This document shows positions 25,641-39,798 of a DNA stretch of 64,000 nt, in pieces. Under the pieces are notes generated by a model that saw nothing but the letters and a program-made list of their open reading frames with translations, was not told the origin of the DNA and searched no databases. The DNA comes from Albula goreensis. Taxonomy: Eukaryota; Chordata; Actinopteri; Albuliformes; Albulidae. Within the stretch, counting starts at the first letter, position 1; every line of letters starts with the position of its first letter. A program made the position numbers and the translations under genes. The stretch covers positions 9,964,292-10,028,291 of the forward strand of contig CM040765.1 in NCBI GenBank assembly GCA_022829145.1. Reading direction: 5' to 3'.

Positions 25641-28469
25641 TATCCACTGCGGGAGAAATTACCTACTACTCAGTTACTTTAGAAATAAAAGCATACCACT
25701 GTATCATTTTAGATGTAAGTGCTTCAGATTCACTCACTGGAAGAGCTGAGCTTACTTCTCACTTTGTTTTGGAGTAAATGTTTCCTTCTCACCAGTAGTA
25801 AAAACTTTCTAGACTCTGAGTGTGGGGGCGGGGTGGAAAGTAGAGGGTAAATGTTACTCAAGACAGCACAGGACATGGAACAAATGTGGAAGCTGTCCGT
25901 CTGAAGTCGTTCTGTCATTTCCTGCTTGTAAATGGATAGCACTTAATGTGCTCCTGAACGTCCCTTTGCGTCCCCCATTTTGTTCCTGCCTGTAGTTTTA
26001 ATGGTTTCACAAGACCAATCATTGACTCCAAGGGCTATTTTTAAAGGCTGCATGTATATAAATGGATTGTACTTCATGAACCAGCCAGGCCTGTGTAACC
26101 AAGCCGATTGGTTCAAACTCAAAGGGATCTGAGTTCGGAACAGCTCGTTTTCAGGGACTCACAGACAGCAGAGGGGCTTCTGTTCTATTTTTATTACATT
26201 AACACTCACTATCATGTGATATCTCAAGTTACCCTCTTTCTGTTGTCAAGCTTTGTATTCATTCTATGTTAAATAAGTAATGTTGTGGAGATACGCATGC
26301 CTAAACTTTAAAGTAGCTTTGTTTTGTGTTTGAATAATTCATACCATAAAATAAAAGGTACAAAGGAGGTTGTCAGTGGATATTGTTTGATTTGGTCATT
26401 AATGTACCTTTGAATATTAGTTTTCCTTTATGTGGGCAGTGCTGACCTGAGGCAATGAGCAAGATAGCTGTCTGCTCCAGTAATACTGCAAGTATCACAG
26501 AATAATTTAACAGTATAACATAATGATTTATATATTAGCAGATAAATTATAGAATAACCTAAGAGAACACGCCCATAACTAACTGCGTATGTGTCTCTGA
26601 TAAAGCACAGGGCCATGTGGGGGTTCTGAAACTGGGGTTCAGGAATCCTTACAGGCTATGAAGAAGCTTCAGGAGATCTTCAGCAGTATTTAATAAATAT
26701 TTCTCTATTTATATCTACCGTCCTTCTTTATTTGTTGCATATGTGTCATTTCTAATGTCGAACATGTGTATGAGGTCACAAGACCATGTTTGTATTGCAC
26801 ATCCGTTTGATTGCTACATGTCCAGCTGTAAACATGAATCTTGAAATCTCATGAAAATTGGAGAAAGGGTGATTTTTCTAATCATACTCTATTTCCGGTC
26901 TCTAAGATGACCTTCTTTTTGTGTCTTTTTCTGGTCAGTGATGCTTAGATTTATGATGATTGCATGAGTTATCTACCCCCTGTATACTCTGAGTCTGAGT
27001 CTGACAGGATTCAGAGAGAGAGGACATGGCACTATGAGAGTGACTGCTATATATAAGAAATATCAGAGTTCAGTGACCAACAGATTGAATGATAGGAAAA
27101 TATTGCTCAATGTTCTCGAACAAACCAGCCCAGTTCCATTTCTGGGCTTTTGCTTCTACTTTATTTTGGTATAAATACATAATTACATAATATTCATAGT
27201 ACTTACATAAATAAATATAATTACACATGCAATTAGAATCTTAGGACAAATTAAAACCTATTATTAATCATGGTAGGTGATTGTACTTTTACTTTGATAT
27301 AATTGCAGCTCTGTTTTCTGTGTTCAGATAATTAAAATGATTATCAAAACAGATGATTTTAATGCATTGTCGGTCTTGAAAATAAGTATTGTTTGTATCT
27401 TCCATTAAATGAAAACAAGTCAGTATTTTTTTCTTTTTAGATGCATTATTTAACTTCAAACTGATTTATTTACACAGTCAATTTTCATCTGAGCTAAATT
27501 TGATAATGGGAATTTTTTTACATTTTTCACATTTCCAAAAGGCAGGATCAATCCAGCTCATGTTCAGGCCATATCTAGTAGTAGAATAATACAATGGAGT
27601 GAGTCAATGCAAACCTTGCGTGCCTTCAGTTATATTTGTCAGTGTTTGCTTTCCGTGCGTATGAGCAGGGGCTGTGAGGAGCTGTGTTCATGCTGTCACT
27701 CACAGAACAGCTCATAATTAACAGCCCACAGTTGGGAAAACAGAAGAAATGTGAACAGTCCACATTCCCACCATGCTGGTCTGCAAAACTTCACACTTTT
27801 CAGTGTCTTCCAATGTTTTGGCAGTTAAGGAGTTGACAGGTCACTCAGTCGGAACTGTGATGTCTAAATACAAGAGATGGAGTCCACTCTCTTCTGCTTC
27901 TGCTGCCTACATGACAACGCACAACACAACCAAGAGGGAAGAGGAAATAAATAATATGGATGTGATTTGGAAGCTGGAATTGAACAGGTTAATAATGAAG
28001 AAAGTAGAGAATCCGCCTCAATCAAACAACCATCTGGCCCGATAATTTGTATTTCGAATGCAGTAATGACAGCTGAACATTCTTTTCTCAATACGCTTTG
28101 TCCTCTGTGATATTAAAGAAGGCTTTTAGTATTTTGATCCATGACAAAAACTGTGTGTGTGTGTATGTGTGTATGTGATAATTTTGTCTCGTAATTATAT
28201 TGCTGCAATGTTTTATCAGTATTGAAAAAAAGTGTCAGCACAAGTCCAGCTAAACATGCACTGTGCATGCTAGGTTAGGACACAGGACAAGATGAGATCT
28301 AAATTCTCCTTTTCATTTCCTGGACATTATGGAGTGTTAGAACTGAAATGCCAGATCACACCTTGTTAGCTCTGAAGAAGAGAGGGCCATTGAGAAAATG
28401 CCTTGTTCTCCAGGTGACGCCGAGCACACAAACCCGCACCACAGGTCATCCATAGCACATATCTTACAT

Positions 28470-28475
28470 TTTATT
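28470..28475 (-). terminator. Candidate distal polyadenylation signal of CCDC136
   Basis: AATAAA on the minus strand, followed about 35 bases further by a GU-rich downstream element (GTGGTGCGGGTTTGTGTG). It is the best-formed signal between the last exon and FLNC. AATAAA at 34067-34072 and 32100-32105 could serve exon 8a and exon 8b forms. Confidence 0.4.
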
Positions 28476-29490
28476 CACATATTCCAGATGGCACAAGAGT
28501 CACAGTAATTATTCTGCAAGTCCCTCCCTTCTACTTTGCAGCAGGCTACAGGCAATACTCAACTCAAACACTGGACTGGTTAAAACTCTACAACATCTGC
28601 ACAGAGGTGTTACAAAGAAATATATTTCTGAGTATGTAATAGGAACCTTCACTTTTGTATTTTCACCATTTTGAGAAATGATTTAATAATAGTATTTATT
28701 TGAACATAGGTTACATCCAGTTACATATTTTAACTTTTTTTTTTTGCAAAACTTAACAATGACTTCATGTGATCACATGCATACCCATTTTATAGTTGAA
28801 ACAAAAGAATGCTAGACACCTGTTACAGTACCACCTTCAGTGCTGGATACCCGTAACGCATGCCGAGATAACTGCACTTGTTATTATTAGTTAATACCAA
28901 CAGAGAGGGAATAACACAAACCGAAAACATTACCAAATAATAGACACATACAGTGGTAATATAAGAAACAAAACCGCAGTCCAAGACAAGCTTGTACAGT
29001 ATAATTGGGATTTTCTAAAATATGTAGATCAGCTTAGCTCATCCCTGCAGCTAAAGAAACAATATCATTTCTGTTCGGTCAACACGACAGCCATGTACTT
29101 CATGGCCTGACAAGTCACTAACATTTTGATGTTCGATCGTCAGTATTTCTATATGCATGCACTTTACATAAAATATGTTTATATACAAAAAATATCTCTA
29201 TCATTTTCCAAAGGAGCAATGTCGAGGCCACACCCACTGAGGCACTGTCCAATCATAATTAAGTTTAGGGTTCTGGGGATTAACATGAGGGTAGAAAAAT
29301 AAACTTTTATCTCACCACTCTAGCATAGTGTGAGCAATGGAGAGTTATTGCCAGTATGATATGTTATGTATTTTTGTGTCTTCAAATACTTTTCATAGAA
29401 GAGAGCCGCATTTAGAATCGCATGTGGCGTATTCAGTCTAAGCATAGAGGCATTTCCCCTAGAGCCGACTAACAAATCTCAGATCAGATC

Positions 29491-29511
29491 ATATATATAT
29501 ATATATATATA
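29491..29511. repeat. (AT)n microsatellite
   Basis: Ten uninterrupted AT units in the probable CCDC136 3' UTR. Confidence 0.95.
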
Positions 29512-31030
29512 CATCTTTAAATAATACTTTTTAATCATTTTAGAGAAAGCCAAACTTGTCCCAATGTACATTATAAGAATGAAATAATGCAATATTTTTA
29601 AGCGTATTACACTATACGAATAAGAATAAAATGCCTTATTATTTTTATTTTATATTGCCTTATTTCATACATTACTTATTTTAGAATTTAAGCTATAATG
29701 CTCCTTGCCCGAGATACACTTTTTTGGTATTATTGTCTTATAAATCTAAATGGTAATTATATTACCATATTTGTTTCACTGTTTGATTAAGTATTTAAAT
29801 TGTGTCAAATCGCCTCTTGTGCAGGTCCATGATATAAAGCCATCAGAGCTCAGACACTCTTACATGTGCTTGTGTGTTAAGTATTCATAGTACAGCTGCC
29901 CATAGTGGGTGCTGGATAAAGGTGTAAAACATGAACTGCTTTACTGAGGTGAAGGCTTCACCGGTGGCCTGAAGTTTATACAGTTTACAGACCTAACAAG
30001 ATGTGTTCTAACATATATTCTCTATATAATTACCAAATATGTCATTATGTAATAGAATAATTTGATTCTGGCCGGGTTTCTGAAATAGACAATGTCCCCA
30101 ACACACACACACTAATGCAAAGCCAGTTCTTTGTTCAGTTGTGAAATGCTTGTTGACCACAACAACTGTGAAAGTATGTATGAGTACTGTACACATTTTT
30201 CTAAAATAGCAAAACATTTGCTTCTCTTTACTAGTTTAAACAACAACTTTAGTCAAAGTAGATATTGATTTACAAAAATAGAGGTGTCTAAAGTTCGCTA
30301 GTGCAGAATGTGTACAACTCTCTGACAGAGAACACAATGACATTAACCGTCTCGTTTAGAGAGAAAGAATTAAAACTGAATCATTATCACAAAGAATCCG
30401 TTTGAAGAGTTACTTCTCTCCAAAAACCGTTAGCCAGGAATGTATGCACTGCACACCATTCTACCTCCAGAGATCTATACTGCACTGATGATTATTCATT
30501 TCTAAGCAAATTAAAGTACCCAAAAAAGATATGGACAGCGCTAAAAATCAGTGTAAATAAGAGCTGATAAAAGTCCACTTTAGTTATTTGTTAATTTCCT
30601 CAGCATGGGTCTCTATTGATTATGTTATGAGAATCCATTGTTCAATGGCCTTGTGTTCATAAGAAAGCTCTGGGGTGTTTTGAATTTGCAGAAGAGTAGA
30701 TGTTTGCGAGGTGTAAGAGGCCCATGTGCTGTAATGCAGACAGGTAGGTGTGAGCACTGTATGGAAGTGTACAGTAGATTCCACACATGGGCGGGGCGGG
30801 GCGGGCTGGGGAAAGGCCGGGACGTTAGCCTGGGGCCCAGGAACAGCAAAAGCAGAGAGGAGAGTCTGTGTAGATACACTATAACCAGCAGGTGCAGGTG
30901 TGTTAGCATGTGTGGGTTTGTGTGTGTGCGTTGTTATGTGTGCATGTGTGTTTGGAGGTGTGTATGTGTGTGTGAATATGTTTGAGTGTGTGTGTGTGGT
31001 GGGGGGCAGGTATGAATAACATGTTTGACA

Positions 31031-31034
<4 letters not shown>

Positions 31035-31120
<86 letters not shown>
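31035..31120. repeat. (TG)43 microsatellite
   Basis: Uninterrupted TG run; the longest dinucleotide array here. As minus-strand RNA it would be a CA tract, an hnRNP L type target. Confidence 0.98.
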
Positions 31121-31122
<2 letters not shown>

Positions 31123-32331
31123 TTTAAACAAGTAGCAGAGCCTGGCTTACATGCGCTGCAGCTGAGCACATAGCCACAGAGTAAACCCCCCTGGAGCCCC
31201 TGAGCCAGAACAAAACATTCCAGCCAAAACCAAACCCCCGTGAAGCACTGAGAAACATCCCTAAAGTAACATTTATACATGGGACACTTTGCATGTTCTT
31301 CTTTCTTTCTGTAAATGAACAGAGCATGCTATAAAATAATGAGTAATAATGTGAGATATCATTTTCTCAAAACACAGAAGAAAAAAAATGGGATTATGGC
31401 CTACGTAACGGCTATTGGAATTTGTACAATCTGGACAATTTTCACGTTGCACAAAAACATATGCAAAAAAAACATGCTCATATGACACTTTGTGGGGTTA
31501 GGAGTAAGGCTGAAGCAAGCTGTTAGTTCTCAAAGCAATGTCCCCCAAGACCACACAGAGTACCACAACACCACTTTTCTTGCTAAAGTCTCTTCAACTC
31601 TCCATTCTTCTGCAATACATTCTTCTGATTGGACAGAAAAAGGCCTGTGCAAACCGTTAATGTCCAGGAGCCTCAAAACGCAACACAAAGCAAACCCTCT
31701 TCTGTGAACTTTCTGCATGATGCTAAATAAATCAATCAATAAATGAATAAATAAATACAAGGAGCTGAACAGTGCATCATGTCAAATGCAGGCAGAGCAA
31801 GCAGAACATCCACTGTCAACGCTATAAATGGCCGAGAATCTGGTCCCCTCAGGTGGAGCTGGAAAGCCTTGCTGGTAGCTCTAAGTTGGTGTGTTTATAG
31901 ATCACCACCATCTAGGGTGAGGAACAGGTGGAGATCTCTGTATGGATGTACAGGTGAAGAGGCCCCTCCTACAGTCTGAGAGGAGCCTATGTCCATGTCA
32001 ATGTACTGCTGCAGTTCAGATCCATTTCAATCACAAAAAATCCCAATTACAGACTGACTGTCATAGGCTCCTCAGCCAATCAGAAAGTATTTTTTAATTT
32101 TTATTTTAACCCAGAATACTTCAGTTATCCTCCTTATCAAACCTCGTGAAGAGGAGCATGGAATGCCACCTGCACTTCCTGGTTCCAGCTTTCTGTTTCC
32201 TGCCTCTTGTTGAATGTCTAAGATGGGCCTGCTCGGAGTGGTGGGCGGGCCTGTGCTGAGGGGGGCGTGGAGCAGGTTGTGGTTGAGGGGCATGGTGTTG
32301 TCATGGGAGGGCGTGGTCATCATGGGGCTCC

Positions 32332-32424
32332 TCAAGATAGAGCCCTGGACAAACCGGGGACAATAAGTACCACAGCTGCTGCCACAGCAACCACCAGCAC
32401 TGGGTTCCAGTCTCCTTCACTCCC
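32332..32424 (-). CDS. ccdc136: CCDC136 exon 8b: alternative SLMAP-like tail anchor and stop
   Basis: Acceptor CCTCCTGCCGCCTCTAG|GGGAGT, phase 0, the same as exon 8a. It encodes GSEGDWNPVL, a hydrophobic segment VVAVAAAVVLIV and the end PGLSRALS before TGA: 30 residues. This closely resembles the human SLMAP tail (PWMPMLAALVAV...VLYVPGLARASP), sharing W.P.L, VL.VPGL and RA. SLMAP is known to use alternatively spliced tail anchors. Here skipping exon 8a would join exon 7 to this exon in frame. There is no transcript evidence, but homology, phase and splice site agree. Confidence 0.75.
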   Translation of the reverse strand, partial: GSEGDWNPVLVVAVAAAVVLIVPGLSRALS

Positions 32425-34272
32425 CTAGAGGCGGCAGGAGGGAGGAGTCAGAGGTCAGGGCTTGTGTGATTCAGTTCAACGCATCAGACAAATACACAAC
32501 ATGTTGCACACACACTCAGACAAGCACTGTGCAGGTGCACACCACACACACACACACACACACACACAAACAAACACCCATTCTTACAAGCCTGCAAATA
32601 TAAACAAACTCAAGTGCACACACACACACACACATAAACACACGCACGAGCACACACATACTCTTTCACACCCACAGGCATAGACACCCAAGCATACACA
32701 TACACACACATAACCCATATGCACACATACTCACACATATGCACACACATGCTCACACACCAATTTTTGCCTTCCATTTCTCTTGCAGCAGATTGTTTTG
32801 AGAAATATGGAGTGTTTGCAGGATCTGAGCATGTGAGTGAATGATACACTGATGTAATGCTGGAGGGCTCCCAGTGGAAATATCTGCTGATGGGCTCATA
32901 CCCACAATACTTACTGCACCATCATTCCTTTTTTTTAATCTCCGCACAAATACAGGCCAGCGTAGCACAAAGCCCACGCTACATTAGCCGATAGCTGGCA
33001 GGGGGGCGAGAGTTTATCTCACCGTGCAAGCTCGCCGGTGGCTGGCACTTGGGTTCCCTGCAGGGCTGAAAAACTAGTGCTGAATCCAGTGTTGTGGCAT
33101 CCATTTTGGCTCTTCAAAGATCCAAGAGAAGCCACATGACCACATGTGACCGCAAAAACAAGGTTTTTTTTCTCCATTCGCATATGCATAAAACACTGAA
33201 AGGGTGCTTCCATTACCCTCTTGTGTAAATTAAAAACAAACAGAAACACTAGGAATGTTTGTCTTCCTCCCAAAGTTTTAGTTTTTAAGATGTATCAATG
33301 GATGTTTCAATGGAGTTTGGGCAAAAACAGGTAGAAGCTCCTCTGGTCAGAACCATCTGGTGCAAAAATAATGCCTCGTTTCTTGGATGTGTAATGTCAT
33401 CAGGTCCCAACCCAGTGTTTGTGCAGCTTTTCAGCATAGATCTGTCTCCCAACTGGTATCAGCTTTGTAGAAGAATACCAGCAGAGCGAGAGCATTAGAA
33501 CTGGTGAGGGAGGTGCAGTCATTAGAACGCTACATGCACTACAAGCAAGCAGGGTGTGCTTTTGTTTTGCACTGTGTTTTCAGATCTAACCCCCAGGGAT
33601 ATATTTCACAACTACCATAACCTCTACCGAATAGCATAACATTCTGTTTGTACTTCTTGTTCAGAAAGAGAAGACGTAGGCCAAGATGTGCTAATTAGCC
33701 GTTCTGTAAATGTTTCCATAACAGCAGGTTCAGTAGAAGTTAACACTGATAGAGAAATGATATGCTACCTCACTCAGTTCCTCACTCTCACTGTCTACAT
33801 GAATCGTCTGGATTATGACATTTAAATGTATATAGTAATGTATCAAATTATGAATTATGTCAGAGATCTAAACATTTCTGAGTTCTGAAAGACTGCCATT
33901 CCAATAGAGTGAACATATCTCCAGGGTTGTACTGTGTCTCCAAACACATCATAAAATGAAAGCATAATATAGTGGAAGAACATTCACTCCTTTAGCATTT
34001 ATATATCAATATATTACAGAGTAGCTGAACATGTGTGTGAAAAACTCAATGTAGCACATGCCCTGTTTTATTTGATCCTTTAAACTTCCTCTCCTGAAGC
34101 TGTCTTCTCTCCCTTTCCTCTACATTCCTCTCTCATACACATACCCTCTCTCCCTCTCTTATCATGGAGATGTGACTCTTTTCATCTGGGGAGTCATTGG
34201 TCTCCTGGAAAGATACATGAAAAAGCAGGAAATGTCCTTCCTGGGAAAATAAAGGAAATGACATACTCGTAC
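32425..34272 (-). other. Intron between CCDC136 tail exons 8a and 8b
   Basis: 1.8 kb. Holds CA-rich simple repeats at 32543-32758, otherwise unique sequence. If exon 8a is a terminal exon this would be its 3' UTR and spacer, with an AATAAA at 34067-34072 about 210 bases after its stop. Confidence 0.6.
32543..32758. repeat. CA-rich simple sequence
   Basis: Pure (CA)n at about 32543-32568 and 32614-32634, then interrupted CACACATA-type sequence up to 32758, between the two tail exons. Confidence 0.95.
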
Positions 34273-34282
34273 CTTGTCCCTT

Positions 34283-34387
34283 CTAGGATGAGAGCTCCGC
34301 CCACCAGCACCATATCAAGGCCACAATTACAATCATTCCTATGAAGGGGATGGAGAGAACAGGGGGCTCAGACGGAGGAGTGGAGTT
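34283..34387 (-). CDS. ccdc136: CCDC136 exon 8a: CCDC136-type tail anchor and stop
   Basis: Strong acceptor TTGTTTCTCCTCAG|AACTCC, phase 0. It encodes NSTPPSEPPVL, the membrane segment SIPFIGMIVIVALIWCWW and the tail AELSS before TAG. This aligns with the human CCDC136 end (PPIFSLPLVGLVVIS...WCWWAETSS). The single C-terminal membrane helix followed by a few polar residues marks a tail-anchored protein of the ER/SR or outer nuclear membrane type. A possible donor, ACAAG|GTACGA, lies 9 bases after the stop, so the exon may be 34273-34387 and internal. Confidence 0.95.
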   Translation of the reverse strand, partial: NSTPPSEPPVLSIPFIGMIVIVALIWCWWAELSS

Positions 34388-36922
<2,535 letters not shown>

Positions 36923-37057
36923 CTGCGCCTTCTGCCCCGTCAACTGCTCCAGCTCCTCCCTGCACCGCTGCAGCTCTCTCTCCAGCTCCGCCCGCTCGCT
37001 CTGACTGGTGTCATACAGACCCTGCAGCTCCGCCAGCTCCGCCTTCAGGGCCTCACA
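36923..37057 (-). CDS. ccdc136: CCDC136 exon 7: last shared coiled-coil exon
   Basis: 135 bp, 45 codons, phase 0 at both ends. Acceptor CGTCTCTCAG|TGTGAG and donor GCGCAG|GTGAGG. It encodes CEALKAELAELQGLYDTSQS, ERAELERELQRCREELEQLT and GQKAQ. The match is to mammalian [20 protein letters not shown]. Ending in phase 0 makes it compatible with both downstream tail exons. Confidence 0.93.
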
Positions 37058-37156
37058 CTGAGAGACGGAGAGAGAGACAGTGTGTGTGAAACAGAGAGAG
37101 AGAGTGTATGTGTATATGAGAGAGAGGGTGTAAGAGACAATGTTTGTGAGAAAGAT

Positions 37157-37157
<1 letters not shown>

Positions 37158-37209
<52 letters not shown>
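37158..37209. repeat. Compound (TG)n(AG)n microsatellite
   Basis: TG run followed directly by an AG run, beyond the acceptor of CCDC136 exon 7. Confidence 0.95.
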
Positions 37210-37816
37210 TGTGCATTTGTGAGATGAAGAAAGAAAAAAAATTTAGGGAGAAATAGAGGAATAGAGGGAGGGTGAAGGGAAAAAGAAGGGAGAAGACAAG
37301 GAGAAGGATGGGAGGCAGAGAGGGAGAAAGGGAAGGGGAGACAGGCAGAGAGGCAGAGGGATTGGAAGAGAGACAGAAACCCCTTTAATTAAAACCATAA
37401 ATAAAGAGCAGGACTATTTAAAACCCACCCAGATGCAAACATCTACAATGCCATCAGCAAAATGTGAAAAACAACAACACAGAATGTCCCCAAAAAGAAC
37501 ATCTTGAAATTTTGGCATCTCATAATACTGAGGAAAAACATTGCCTGTCTTAAGCGTGACTATCAAAGACTGCTCCATGTTCTCATGACAAGTAGCATTA
37601 TCAATTACCCACCTTTCCCAAGCATTCCGAGGTTATTTCTAAACTTATAACAGAAAATGGCCGATGGGGGAGAGGAAGCTTGAGGGAGTACAACAGCTAG
37701 AACGAAAGATAGAATCACAGGAGGAAGAGTCCAGCCATGGCATTCCACAGTGATGCAGGGATTAGAATCGTATAGCGTTTATAAAGATAGTTCCAGAAAC
37801 TATATAGACTACATAC

Positions 37817-38099
37817 CGCCCTCTGGACCTCGGAGGCCTTCTCCTCAGCCTGCTTCAGTTGGTCTCGGAGGGAGAAGATTTCGGCAAAGCCCCCGTTCCA
37901 GCTGGTGGGGGTGACGGGCTTCCCCTCGAAGGAGATGTTCTTCTGGATGGAGGCGTCCACCAGGCGACAGTTGGTCCTGGTTGGGGCCACGCTGATGTAA
38001 CTGTCGGCCTCCCCCAGCTTCTCCTCGGCTTCGCCCCCTGCCTCCTTTTCTCCAGGAGCCTCATCTTCCTCCTTCAAGGCCAAGTAGGCATCACCGGAG
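37817..38099 (-). CDS. ccdc136: CCDC136 exon 6: acidic linker and conserved NISFEGKPVTP motif
   Basis: 283 bp with acceptor CTCTGTAG|CTCCGG and donor GGGCG|GTATGT. It encodes SGDAYLALKEEDEAPGEKEA, ADSYISVAPTRTNCRLVDAS, IQKNISFEGKPVTPTSWNGG and FAEIFSLRDQLKQAEEKASE. The end aligns with mammalian MQLLRQQLRDAEEQ. The linker between the two coiled coils is not recognisable as a domain. Ends in phase 0. Confidence 0.92.
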
Positions 38100-38503
38100 C
38101 TACAGAGTATCAAGGGGAGACATGGCTTCATGTCAACCACTGTCAGCCATGCTTAATTATTTTTAATGAAATGTTGACATCCGTTATGGCCCCAGGCATA
38201 TGTGGGTACATGAACAGTAACCAGATGCATGATGGGAAAGAACAAAAACACAATTATTGCAACTATGATCACATATAACAACTAATCACAAGTGAAAAAG
38301 CAAAAGCTGGGGCTAGAATAAAGAACCAATTAATATAAATAACCAAATAAATGATCAAACCTCAAACATGGAGCCAAACTGAAAATTGAAGCTCTGAAAT
38401 TATATTGTGATTATTGATAATTTGAGGTGAATGTTAACCCTTACAATGAAATAATTAAACTGTCTCCAAAATATTTACAGGTGGTGTGTGGTGTGTTTGT
38501 GTG

Positions 38504-38619
38504 TTATGCTGAAAGTGTGTGTTCCTGTTCGCAGTGTGTGATTGTGTATTATGCTGAAAGTGTGTGTTCCTGTTCGCAGTGTGTGATTGTGTGTTCGTGT
38601 TCGCAGTGTGTGATTGTGT
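38504..38619. repeat. 45-bp tandem repeat, about 2.6 copies
   Basis: TTATGCTGAAAGTGTGTGTT begins at 38504 and again at 38549 in nearly identical units, followed by a partial third ending GTTCGCAGTGTGTGATTGTG. Lies in CCDC136 intron 5. Confidence 0.9.
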
Positions 38620-38984
38620 AGGTCTTTTTGCTGATCTTTCATAATTCAGCTCTCCTTTTTCTCACCTTGTGGAACATACTGCTATGCAGTCTATCTCTGC
38701 ATTATGGCACAGTGCTATTGAATTATTCATTTATATCATAATTTAAACACTAACGAGATGGCTGAGGCCATACACAGCGCTTGCACAGTCTTATGCCAAA
38801 GACCCCAGAACACAAGAACAAGTCAAAAGCACAAAGGCACCACCTGCCAAGTGGCTGACCCTGTTAAGACAGCTGGTTCCTGTGCATGAATGAGCCCCAC
38901 ATTGTACTTCTCCCAAAGCAATGCTGAGCTGCAGGGTTCGGCAGTAGCACTGTACTGAAAGATGAATTTGGACAGGTCCCTCAC

Positions 38985-39102
38985 CCCGTCCTCTGAAGAT
39001 GCAGCTGCTGCAGTCTTTCCGACAGCTTCCTGTTGTCCTCCTTCAGCATCTGACACTCCTCCTTCAGAGTGCGACACTCCTCCTTCAGTAGCCCCACATC
39101 GC
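38985..39102 (-). CDS. ccdc136: CCDC136 exon 5: coiled coil
   Basis: 118 bp with acceptor TTTGCCAG|GCGATG and donor ACGGG|GTGAGG. It encodes GDVGLLKEECRTLKEECQML then KEDNRKLSERLQQLHLQRTG. It occupies the place of the mammalian [20 protein letters not shown] segment. Two bases in and two out, agreeing with both neighbours. The repeated LKEEC motif suggests a small internal duplication. Confidence 0.88.
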
Positions 39103-39701
39103 CTGGCAAACATAAATAGAGAGAGGGCAGCCAAGGGCATCATGGATATGGACGTAGATATAGAGTCACTAGATCACTAGCAGATATAATTCCGCATAAC
39201 GGGATCTTAACAAGAAAGTGATCTTTGCTCCAATAAAAAGCCATTTCTATATCAGGACCACTGGACAACCATTCATTGCTTGTTGAGAGATATGAGTGCA
39301 CATGCTTATGTGTTGCATGTATGTATGTGTGTGTGTGTGTGTGTATCCTTATGAGTCCATACCACAAATATGGCAGTGTAATACAACAAATAGCAGGACA
39401 CACTCAGCAAACATTACCATATGTTCATTTTCCAATACAGCTGACTGTTCAGCCCCAATAAACCATTCTATGTATTTAGTAGTAATCCCCTCCGTGTCTA
39501 TATGGGACCATTCCCTGACTTTCACACCAAAAGACATAATCCTCCAGGCATCTCAAACACACTGCCCTACCGCACCCCTTTCCAGCTGGGACCGCTGGAT
39601 GGACTCATTCTGCAGCAGTGAGGTCAACAATGGGAGAGGAACCATGTTTCTCAACAGAACCCATTACGAGGGCCAGAGAAAGCTTGAGATATTTCCGTTT
39701 C

Positions 39702-39798
39702 CCCATAGGATCTCATGTCTTCACAATAAGATACTGTGTCTCCCCCATAAGATACTCCATCTTTCCCATGAGATTCAATGTCTCCTCCATTAGATCAT
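39702..39798. repeat. Degenerate 27-bp tandem repeat, about 4 copies
   Basis: Units of the form CCCATAAGATACT..TCT, each about 27 bp, giving a repeating HKILCLP-type frame. Confidence 0.65.

Larger units (their letters stand above)
23261..28469. other. Intergenic region between CCDC136 3' end and FLNC promoter
   Basis: About 5 kb of AT-rich DNA between two head-to-tail genes. It contains two SINE copies (24838-24955 and 25487-25640) and a CAC/CAT-rich simple stretch near 24970-25015. There is no frame with recognisable coding content. Confidence 0.75.
28470..32331 (-). other. ccdc136: Probable long CCDC136 3' UTR
   Basis: AT-rich, with no recognisable exon on either strand, running downstream of exon 8b. 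A near AATAAA lies at 32100-32105 (about 230 bases after the stop). A far one at 28470-28475 is followed on the gene strand by a GU-rich run (TGTGGTGCGGGTTTGTGTGC), a good polyadenylation layout. The GT microsatellite (31035-31120) would be a CA tract in the RNA. Extent is inferred. Confidence 0.4.
37058..38984 (-). other. CCDC136 introns 6 and 5 (flanking exon 6)
   Basis: Intron 6 (37058-37816) is dominated by simple sequence: compound GT/GA (37158-37209) and a purine-rich stretch to about 37380. Intron 5 (38100-38984) carries a 45-bp tandem repeat (38504-38619). No other coding sequence is seen. Confidence 0.8.
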
